DNA of 64,000 nucleotides from Haloferax elongans ATCC BAA-1513 (GTDB lineage: Archaea; Halobacteriota; Halobacteria; Halobacteriales; Haloferacaceae). The stretch is from positions 62,001 to 126,000 of the forward strand of contig NZ_AOLK01000019.1 of NCBI RefSeq assembly GCF_000336755.1, written 5' to 3'. A model generated the notes under the pieces. The model saw only the letters and a program-made list of their open reading frames with translations. It was not told the DNA's origin and did not search any database. A program made the position numbers and the translations under genes. Below are positions 1 to 6,358 of the stretch, piece by piece (within the stretch, counting starts at the first letter, position 1; the number at the start of each line of letters is the position of its first letter).

Positions 1-444
1 CAGCGCGAGCGGTTCGATTTCGGCCACTCCCTTGACCGTCCGTGCGCCGTCGATGTTGCCACCGAGGAACCGCGTCGCGTAGGGCTTGCCTTCCACGAGT
101 GGTTCGCCGTTTCGGGCGACTGCGACGATAGCATCGAGCGCGGCGACGATATCGACGCACACGGCGTACCCATCGGTGCTCGTCACTCGCACGTGGGTCG
201 TCTCGGGCGGCGTCTCGACGCGGTCGAGGAGGTCGGCGAGTACGACGCCGGTCCACGTCCCCGTCGTTCGCGTCCCGGACGCGCATTCGATGGTGCACTC
301 GCGGTCGGTCGTCGGAAACGTCTCGAAGTCGCGGGGGCTGAGCGTCACGCGGTCGTCGTCGCCGACGATTTCGATGGCGAGTGCGTCTGCGTCCGCAGCG
401 TCGGTCTGGGTCGAATCCGCGTCGGATGTCGTGTTGTGGGTCAT
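1..444 (-). CDS. Molybdopterin-type oxidoreductase domain protein, 3' end outside the window
   Basis: The first 148 codons are visible; the gene runs off the left edge. The start ATG is at 442-444, eight bases after the stop of the Mrp gene, so it is probably the next gene of the nar transcript. A Thr/Asp-rich N-terminus of about 25 residues is followed by a segment resembling the sulfite-oxidase-type molybdopterin-binding fold: a W-T-G-V-V-L-A-D-L-L stretch, then T-S-T-D-G-Y and a G-x-P-L-V-E-G-K-P-Y turn, as in small single-domain Moco proteins. No cofactor cysteine lies in the recognisable fold; the two Cys around residues 50-54 are in the segment TIECASG. Family inferred from these motifs; the substrate cannot be told from the visible part. 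Confidence 0.6.
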   Translation of the reverse strand, partial: MTHNTTSDADSTQTDAADADALAIEIVGDDDRVTLSPRDFETFPTTDRECTIECASGTRTTGTWTGVVLADLLDRVETPPETTHVRVTSTDGYAVCVDIVAALDAIVAVARNGEPLVEGKPYATRFLGGNIDGARTVKGVAEIEPLAL

Positions 445-452
445 TGCTCCTC

Positions 453-1733
453 TTACGGTCTCGTTGCTGTTAACACCCAGTCGTTCGGCGTCTGACGCTC
501 GACTTCGAACCCTGGTATCTCCTCAGGTCGCCGGTCGGTGAGCCCGCCGAGGAAATCCCTGACTGGCGTCGGGTCGCGGTCGCTGACGAGGGTGAACGTC
601 TCACCGCTCTCCAGTGCGGTAAACCGCTCTGCGACGCGCTCGCGTCGCTTCTCCGGGGCTTCGCCTCGAATATCGAGTGCGTCGTTCGGCACGTCGAGGT
701 CCCACGCGGTGGCTGCGGCGTCGGCGACAGCGTCGGCGAGGTCCTCCATCTCGGGTGCGACCTCGCCGGGTGCTGGTGTCGCTTGGAATCGCGGCGAAAA
801 CGGCAGTTCGGCGAGGACGGGCGCGTCGAGGTGTTCTTCGTGCGAACCTCCTGGGAACATGTCGTGCGTGTCGCCGCAGGAGGGACAGGCGAACTGGCCC
901 ATGTTGACGACTGCGCCGAGGACCGGAACGCCGTTGTCTCGGAACAGTTCGATGCTCCGGGCGGTGTCGTCGAGACTCGACTCGAAGGGCGTCGTCACGA
1001 CCACGACACCGTCGACAGACACCTCTTGGAGCGTGGTCAAGACCACGTCCCCGGTTCCCGGTGGTAAGTCGACGACGAGCGTGTCGTCTGCCCGCCACGC
1101 GGTGGTCGTAAACAGCTCTGTCAGTGCATCGTGCGCCATCGCACCGCGCCACGCGAGCGGTGCGCCGTCTTCCATCAGGCCGACGCTCATCACGTCGAGT
1201 GTCGTCCCCGACTCGGTCGTCTTGACTGGAAGCGGGTTTCCCTCGTCGTCCGAGTGGATGGGTCCGGACACGTCGAGGAGCGACGGAACGTTCGGCCCGT
1301 GGATGTCGGCGTCGAACAGGCCTGTCGGCCGGTCTGCTGCCAGTGCACAGGCGAGGGCGGTCGAGACGGTCGATTTCCCGACGCCGCCTTTCGCGCTGGC
1401 GACGGCGATGACGGTGTCGAATCCCGCCACTCCCTCGACTGCCCCGTCTGCGGAGGGGGAAACGGGTTCGACGTGGGCGCTCTCGACGTCTGGAACGTCC
1501 CGAACCGCCTGCACCATCGCACGCATGATTCCGGTCGCGTTCTTGTGGTCGAACTCGGAAACCGCGGCTTCGACGGTGACGTTCGATTCGTCTACGTCTA
1601 TGGACTCGACTAATCCCGCCTCGAAGACGTTGACACCGGCGTCCGGGTCGCGAACGGCTCTCAGTGCCGATTCGACGCGGTCTTCGAGTGGCGGGTCGTC
1701 AGAATCTGGGTTTGGGTGTCGATTGTTGGTCAT
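453..1733 (-). CDS. Mrp/ApbC-type P-loop ATPase with C-terminal DUF2249-like domain
   Basis: A 426-residue iron-sulfur carrier-type ATPase. Residues about 17-92 form a MIP18/DUF59-like domain. The ATPase domain has the deviant Walker A KGGVGKS (115-121), the FDADIHGPNVPSLL motif (140-153), VDLPPGTGD (221-229) and the Mrp CxxC (C283, C286) used by this family to bind a transferable Fe-S cluster. Residues about 352-424, opening L-D-I-R-G-E-A-P and containing G-E-T-F-T-L-V-S-D-R-D-P-T-P, look like a fused DUF2249 domain. Start taken at ATG 1731-1733, 34 nt after the HEAT gene ends; an in-frame upstream extension would overlap that gene. In this operon it may mature the Fe-S clusters of NarG, NarH and the Rieske protein. 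Confidence 0.88.
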   Translation of the reverse strand: MTNNRHPNPDSDDPPLEDRVESALRAVRDPDAGVNVFEAGLVESIDVDESNVTVEAAVSEFDHKNATGIMRAMVQAVRDVPDVESAHVEPVSPSADGAVEGVAGFDTVIAVASAKGGVGKSTVSTALACALAADRPTGLFDADIHGPNVPSLLDVSGPIHSDDEGNPLPVKTTESGTTLDVMSVGLMEDGAPLAWRGAMAHDALTELFTTTAWRADDTLVVDLPPGTGDVVLTTLQEVSVDGVVVVTTPFESSLDDTARSIELFRDNGVPVLGAVVNMGQFACPSCGDTHDMFPGGSHEEHLDAPVLAELPFSPRFQATPAPGEVAPEMEDLADAVADAAATAWDLDVPNDALDIRGEAPEKRRERVAERFTALESGETFTLVSDRDPTPVRDFLGGLTDRRPEEIPGFEVERQTPNDWVLTATRP

Positions 1734-1767
1734 GGGATGGATGGGTCGGTGGGTAGCGTGTCTGTGT

Positions 1768-2598
1768 TCACAGGTCCGGCGTCCGGTTGAGGTCGTCTTC
1801 GCCGGGGAGCGTCCGGTCGGACTCGTCGAGCACGCCAGCAAACTGCCGCCGGAAGCTTCCCGAATCGACTTCGCGAGCGCGGACGGCAGTCTCTCTGACG
1901 ATACTTCGCTCGTCGTCGGCTAACTCCGCCAGCGTCTGGTCTGCTTTCTCGTCTTCGATGCCGCCGAGGAGGTGGGCCGCCCACTCTCGAACGCGCTCGC
2001 TCGGGTCGTCTGCTGCATCGACAAGCACGGACAGCGCACCCTCTCCGCGACGTTTGAACAGCGAGACGAGGGCGTTTCGGCGGGCGGCGTGATGGTCGTC
2101 GTCGAGCGCCCGCTCGATTGCGTCTTCGTGTGCCTCTCTATCGAGTCGGTCGAGGGCGACGACGGCCTCCGCACGGACCCACGGGTCGGGGTCGTCGGTC
2201 AATGCGCGTGCTGTCTCTGCCGCCAGTAAACCGCCGTGTTTGGCCAGCGCCTCGACGGCGAACTGCCGAACGTCGGCGTCTTCGTCGGTCGTCGCCGCGG
2301 CACTCAGTGCGCGCACGATTGTCTCGTCGCTGTCGCGCTCCGCGAGTGCGAGTGCCGCTCTGCGACGCTCGACAACGTCGTCTCCGGCGAGCGTTTCGAT
2401 GAGGTCTGCTACCTCGTCGTCTTCGACCGGTTCGGTGTCGCTGGCGGCGAGTTCGGCCAGCGACGCCTCGCCGATGGTCACGTCGCGGTCGACCTCGATG
2501 TCTTCGAGGCCGACGGGATTCTCTCCGAACCCCGGACTGCGCTCTGGGTGTAGTTGCGGGTCTGGCGGTCCGTCGGTCGCTTCTTCTTCGTCTCTCAT
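1768..2598 (-). CDS. HEAT-repeat protein of the nar operon
   Basis: A 276-residue acidic protein without signal peptide or membrane segment. From about residue 60 to 250 it consists of roughly six HEAT/PBS-lyase-like repeats of about 31 residues, with helix pairs such as DPDPWVRAEAVVALDRL and DPSERVREWAAHLLGGI. The N-terminal 55 residues look disordered. The start overlaps the end of the preceding gene, indicating translational coupling. HEAT proteins of this sort are scaffolds or act with phycobilin- or cofactor-type partners; here a role in assembling the nitrate reductase complex is an inference from position only. Confidence 0.85.
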   Translation of the reverse strand: MRDEEEATDGPPDPQLHPERSPGFGENPVGLEDIEVDRDVTIGEASLAELAASDTEPVEDDEVADLIETLAGDDVVERRRAALALAERDSDETIVRALSAAATTDEDADVRQFAVEALAKHGGLLAAETARALTDDPDPWVRAEAVVALDRLDREAHEDAIERALDDDHHAARRNALVSLFKRRGEGALSVLVDAADDPSERVREWAAHLLGGIEDEKADQTLAELADDERSIVRETAVRAREVDSGSFRRQFAGVLDESDRTLPGEDDLNRTPDL

Positions 2599-3494
2599 GA
2601 AATCTCACCTCGTGATTCGGTTGCGAGCAGTGCGACAGCGACGATGACGCCCGCCGCGCTGAGGAGTGTTGCAGGGACGCCCGCTACGAGGAGCAGCGCC
2701 GCGCCGAGAGCACGGTCCATTCGCTCACCTCGGAGACTGAACACGACGCCCGTGACGCCCCCACCGACCGCGAAGGCGACGAGTCCGAGCGGAGCGCCGA
2801 CGACACCGCCGCCGACGAGCAGCACTGCCCCCGCAACGTACGGGAGATTCGTCGCCAACGCGAGCGTGACGAGACCTATCCCAACGCCAGCACCGAGACT
2901 CGTCAGGTCCCAGCCGGTTACGACGGGCGTGAGGCCGAGCGCGAGCAGCGTGAGGATGGTCCCGAGCGGGCGGAGCGTCGTGGATGCAACGCCGACAGTC
3001 GCCGCTAGCGAGACGGCCAGGCCGACGACCAGCAGGACTGTCGGTGCGACTCGTCTGATTTCGTCCCAGTCTTCTTCGGTCTTCAGTCGGGCCAGCCGGT
3101 TCCAGACGACGACGCCCCCGCCGACAGCGATTCCGACGGCGGCCGGCATCCACGCGCTTGAGGACGCGAGCGAAATCAGGCCGAACCCACCGAGGAACGT
3201 CAGTCCGACTCGCTCACTGGCCGTCTCGGCAGTCGTCGCGAGCAGGAACCCCGCAAGTGCGGGTCCGAGGATGGCAAACGGGTACCAGAGCGCGACGAAC
3301 TCGGGGACTCCTGCCGGAAGCCCCGCAGGCGTGTTGTGCGCGACTCGATACAGCGTCGTCGCGGCTATCGGGAGGAGTCCGAGCACGCCAGCGACCGCCC
3401 GCGTCGACCCCGGTGAGGCGCGTTCGACACGGTTCGCTGTCGCCGCGACGAGACCCGTCGGACTCGCGGCGTCTTCGACACGGCTGCCGCTCAC
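2595..3494 (-). CDS. Polytopic membrane protein of the nar operon
   Basis: A 299-residue protein that is hydrophobic over most of its length, with roughly eight predicted membrane spans from residue 30 to the C-terminus and a short charged loop near residues 135-150 (RLARLKTEEDWDEIRR). It starts with GTG at 3494, overlapping the narJ stop as GTGA. I do not recognise a family. Its constant coupling to narJ suggests a role in nitrate reductase assembly, anchoring or nitrate/nitrite movement, but no transporter signature such as that of NarK is visible. Confidence 0.8.
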   Translation of the reverse strand: MSGSRVEDAASPTGLVAATANRVERASPGSTRAVAGVLGLLPIAATTLYRVAHNTPAGLPAGVPEFVALWYPFAILGPALAGFLLATTAETASERVGLTFLGGFGLISLASSSAWMPAAVGIAVGGGVVVWNRLARLKTEEDWDEIRRVAPTVLLVVGLAVSLAATVGVASTTLRPLGTILTLLALGLTPVVTGWDLTSLGAGVGIGLVTLALATNLPYVAGAVLLVGGGVVGAPLGLVAFAVGGGVTGVVFSLRGERMDRALGAALLLVAGVPATLLSAAGVIVAVALLATESRGEIS

Positions 3495-4228
3495 GGGTCG
3501 CCACCTCCTTCGAATCGGTCGGCGAGGTCCTGTTGGTCGGCGGTGACGAACCGGTCGAGGAACGCGGCCAGTTCACTGTAGAGACCGTCGACCGACAGTT
3601 CGGCCATCCGGTCTGCGAGGCCGCCAGCGACGACGTGGAGATGTCGGTCGTGGAGGTCGAGTCGCGCGCGAGCGACATCCTCAGACCCAGATGATTCGAG
3701 CCGAGCGAGGTAGCCCGCGAACTCCAGTTGATACGGGAGGTAGTCGTGGTTATCTCGCTCCGACTGGTCGATTTCGAGCCCGAAGTACTCGTACGCCCGG
3801 GCCAAATCGAGGTTCACGTCGTTCCACGCCGCCTCCGGTCGGTAAGACGTCTCGTACAGCGAGATTCGCGGCCCCTCGCTATTCAGCGAGCCGTCGGTTC
3901 GGTCGGTGTACTCCGCGTAGCCGACGGTGAACAGGTCGTTGAACCGCGCGCAGAGCGTGTCGTGGTCCACTTCGACGGTCAGGTTCGGGGGCTCGACGTC
4001 CAGCCCCGTCGCATCCAGCAGGTCGCGAACGGTCGCGTCGACGTCGCCGGATTCGAGCTGAGCGTAGACCGACTCGTCGGGTTCGTCGAGGAGCGTCGCC
4101 AAGACTGTGTACACCCCGGCCCGAGCGACGGTTTGCTGGTCGATTCCTTGGGGGTCGAACTGCTCGTCAGCCACGGTCTGCGCGTCGGTTCCGGCCGCGT
4201 CGTCGTGTGAATCTGGTGTTGTCGTCAT
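3491..4228 (-). CDS. narJ: NarJ-type nitrate reductase assembly chaperone (TorD family)
   Basis: A 245-residue cytoplasmic all-helical protein with the layout of the TorD/NarJ/DmsD chaperone family: an acidic N-terminus, the segment ARAGVYTVLATLLDEP (about 36-51), and the central R-x-S-L-Y-E-T-S-Y-R-P motif where the family places its conserved acidic/aromatic substrate-binding residues. It lies directly behind the structural subunits. NarJ proteins bind apo-NarG and hold it until the molybdenum cofactor and FS0 cluster are in place, before Tat export. Start ATG at 4226-4228. Confidence 0.88.
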   Translation of the reverse strand: MTTTPDSHDDAAGTDAQTVADEQFDPQGIDQQTVARAGVYTVLATLLDEPDESVYAQLESGDVDATVRDLLDATGLDVEPPNLTVEVDHDTLCARFNDLFTVGYAEYTDRTDGSLNSEGPRISLYETSYRPEAAWNDVNLDLARAYEYFGLEIDQSERDNHDYLPYQLEFAGYLARLESSGSEDVARARLDLHDRHLHVVAGGLADRMAELSVDGLYSELAAFLDRFVTADQQDLADRFEGGGDP

Positions 4229-4238
4229 CGGTTTCTCC

Positions 4239-5063
4239 TCAGTTTTTCTGGACCGCTTTGACCGTCACCAGCGCGACGCCCACGATGGCGAGTCCGGCGA
4301 TAGTCCACAGAATCGACTCGTACGGCGGTCCCTGCGGTCCGGGGCCGAACGGGAAGTGATACCACTCGCTGACGGACTTCCGACCCGACCGCTCCATCTC
4401 CGAGCCGTTCCACACGGCGAACGCGACGTCGACGTTGTTCTCGACGGCGAACGAGGTTCGGTTCTCGGCGCTCGATTCGAGTTCGCGCGACATGACGACC
4501 GTCCAGCGGCCGTCGTCGTAGGTCGTCTCCGTCTCGACGGCCGACTCCTCGAACGTAGTCGTCGTTCCCGGGCCGCCAGCGAGGAGTTCCTCGGTCGTGC
4601 CGTCGGCGCTCCAGTACCAGACGTTCACGAGGTTGCGGTCGCTCCCCATCGAAATCGGGGGTCGTGCGCTGGTGTTGACCGGGACTTGCACGGCGAGCGC
4701 GTCGGCGAATCGCCGCGGTCCAGAGACGTTGCGGTCGGCAGTCCCATCTGCCCACGAGAGACGGAGGTACAGTCGCTCTTCGGTCCGGGCGGACTGCACG
4801 CGAAGCGACTCGACTGAGGTGTCGCTGGCGTTCGGGACACTACTGGGTGCGCTGGCCATCGGGACGCCGACTGCCGGGACTGTGTCCCACGCCTCGCTGG
4901 TCGGGTCCTGCGGCTGTGCGTCGGCCGAGACCGATTCGACCGGAATCTGGTTGGCTGGCCGGGCCGACACCATCGCCGGGCCGACCGATGCCGCGAGCAG
5001 CACCAGACAGACGATGACGGTGGCTGCGGTCGCGGCTGTTTTCTTCCCGCTACGCTCACTCAT
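4239..5063 (-). CDS. Membrane-anchored haem-binding subunit (ethylbenzene dehydrogenase gamma-like) replacing NarI
   Basis: About 274 residues. A signal-like hydrophobic segment (about 10-32), a beta-rich extracellular domain, and one C-terminal membrane span (about 248-268). The domain matches the EbdC/DdhC haem-b fold: L-Y-L-R-L-S-W-A-D-G, then D-A-L-A-V-Q-V-P-V and N-V-W-Y-W. The Met in PISMGS and the Lys in GRKSVSEWY are at the places where this family supplies its Met/Lys haem ligands. It takes the slot of the electron-transfer subunit in a nar operon that lacks a NarI gene, consistent with an outward-facing enzyme. Start chosen at ATG 5061-5063 just before the basic MSERSGKK; the hairpin array lies immediately upstream. 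Confidence 0.82.
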   Translation of the reverse strand: MSERSGKKTAATAATVIVCLVLLAASVGPAMVSARPANQIPVESVSADAQPQDPTSEAWDTVPAVGVPMASAPSSVPNASDTSVESLRVQSARTEERLYLRLSWADGTADRNVSGPRRFADALAVQVPVNTSARPPISMGSDRNLVNVWYWSADGTTEELLAGGPGTTTTFEESAVETETTYDDGRWTVVMSRELESSAENRTSFAVENNVDVAFAVWNGSEMERSGRKSVSEWYHFPFGPGPQGPPYESILWTIAGLAIVGVALVTVKAVQKN

Positions 5064-5293
5064 CGTCAAACACCTCCAGAGCACGCTCTGGCGAGCTCGA
5101 TGATTCGACGCTTCGCTTACTCATCATCGAACTTTCCCCGGAGCTTCGCTCCGGTGAGCTTGACGATGCTTCGCTTCGCTCAGTCATCGTCAAACACCGC
5201 TGAGACTCCCGTCTCAGCGAGCCCGATGAGATTTCGCTCTGCTCGCGGGCACAACCCGCTCGCATTTTTGAGCCGCGAAGCGGCTCACCTTGC
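5064..5293. repeat. Array of five hairpins with repeated narH-end motif between narH and the haem subunit
   Basis: Five near-perfect palindromes are packed into about 210 bases: CCAGAGC-AC-GCTCTGG (5076-5091), CCGGAGC-TTC-GCTCCGG (5138-5154), GCTGAGAC-TCCC-GTCTCAGC (5199-5218), GCGGG-CACAA-CCCGC (5245-5259) and GAGCCGC-GAA-GCGGCTC (5270-5286). Between them the motif TCATCRTCRAAC, which is the last codons of narH read on the minus strand (V-F-D-D-D), recurs near 5061, 5122, 5185 and 5301, and TGAGCGAAGCG-like spacers recur on the minus strand. It looks like serial duplication of the gene boundary around mobile palindromes. Confidence 0.85.
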
Positions 5294-6358
5294 TCAATCA
5301 TCATCGAACACCTCCAAACGGTACTTCCGAGCCGGATTCGTGTCGGTCAGCATATCGAGCAGTTCGCTTTCGCCGCCGCGGTTGACTTTGTCGCGTTCCT
5401 TTTCGATGGTGTCGAGCGCGTCGTGCACTCGCTCGCCGAACAGTTCTTCGAGGTAGTTCCGCGGGATGCGCTCGACGTCCACCGATTCGCCGTCTTCTGA
5501 GTGCTGCGGCGGCGCGAACGGCGGGATGTAGTAGACGTTCGGCTGCGTCTGGTACTCCGGGTGCAGCGGCAGCGCGACCTCGTACTCGTTTACGAGCTTG
5601 TGAATCGGGCCTTCTTCGTCGTCGAGGAACCCGACGAGGCGGAGTTGCGGCGGGCAGTCCTCGGCACAGGCCGGTGCGAACGTCTCGCCGTCCGGGCCTT
5701 CCCCTTCGATACGGGGGTAACAGAAGATGCACTTCTCGGAGGTCTTCTGGGTCGCGTTGTAGTACACCTTCTTGTAGGGACACCCCTCGACGCAGTAGCG
5801 GTAGCCGCGGCAGCGTTCCTGGTCGATGAGGACGATACCATCCTCTTCGCGCTTGTAGATGGCCTTGCGCGGGCAGGCCTCCACACACGAGGGGTGCGTA
5901 CAGTGGTTGCAGATGCGCGGGAGGTAGAAGTAATACGAGTTTGGGTACTCGCCAGCGCCGCGGTCTTCGTCCCAGTTCGGTCCCCATTCGGGGTCGCTGT
6001 CGGGACGGAGCGGCTGGTCGCTGCCGTTGTACATTATCTCCTCGTGGTTGAACTCCCACGCGTCGCCGTAGTCCTCTTGACTGGGTATCTCGCCGGGATT
6101 GCGCTCGTTGTGTTCGCTGGACTTCCAGCCACCGCCCGAGTCTTCCCAATCGCGTGGGTACCCCTTTCCGGGCTTGGTCTCGACGTTGTTCCAGTACATG
6201 TAGTCGCGGCCGCCGCCTTCGGTCCACAGCGACTTGCACGCGACCGTACACGTCTGACAGCCGATGCACTTGTTCAGGTCCATCACCATCGCGACCTGAT
6301 GGTCGATACCCTCTGCGAGGTCGACCGGCTCGGTCGTGGTGTCTTCGTCGGTGCTCAT
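5294..6358 (-). CDS. narH: Nitrate reductase beta subunit, four Fe-S clusters
   Basis: A 354-residue ferredoxin-type subunit. The first cysteine group is C31-x2-C34-x2-C37-x3-C41 (CIGCQTCTVACKSLW). Further groups are CNHCTHPSCVEACP, CRGYRYCVEGCP and CIFC...CAEDCPPQLR. In the third group, where bacterial NarH has Trp in place of a cluster cysteine, this protein has Tyr (CRGYRYC). It passes electrons from the membrane haem side to NarG and is presumably exported with it, as it has no signal of its own. Its start overlaps the end of narG by four bases. Confidence 0.95.
   Translation of the reverse strand: MSTDEDTTTEPVDLAEGIDHQVAMVMDLNKCIGCQTCTVACKSLWTEGGGRDYMYWNNVETKPGKGYPRDWEDSGGGWKSSEHNERNPGEIPSQEDYGDAWEFNHEEIMYNGSDQPLRPDSDPEWGPNWDEDRGAGEYPNSYYFYLPRICNHCTHPSCVEACPRKAIYKREEDGIVLIDQERCRGYRYCVEGCPYKKVYYNATQKTSEKCIFCYPRIEGEGPDGETFAPACAEDCPPQLRLVGFLDDEEGPIHKLVNEYEVALPLHPEYQTQPNVYYIPPFAPPQHSEDGESVDVERIPRNYLEELFGERVHDALDTIEKERDKVNRGGESELLDMLTDTNPARKYRLEVFDDD

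Noticed and set aside
538-1923. 461-codon plus-strand frame opposite the Mrp gene
   Set aside because: Ser/Thr/Arg-rich shadow of a GC-rich gene; no domain, and the minus-strand frame has clear ATPase motifs.
5064-5293. 82-codon minus-strand gene between narH and the haem subunit
   Set aside because: The frame reads through five hairpins and duplicated boundary sequence; composition (Ser/Glu runs) is a product of the repeats.
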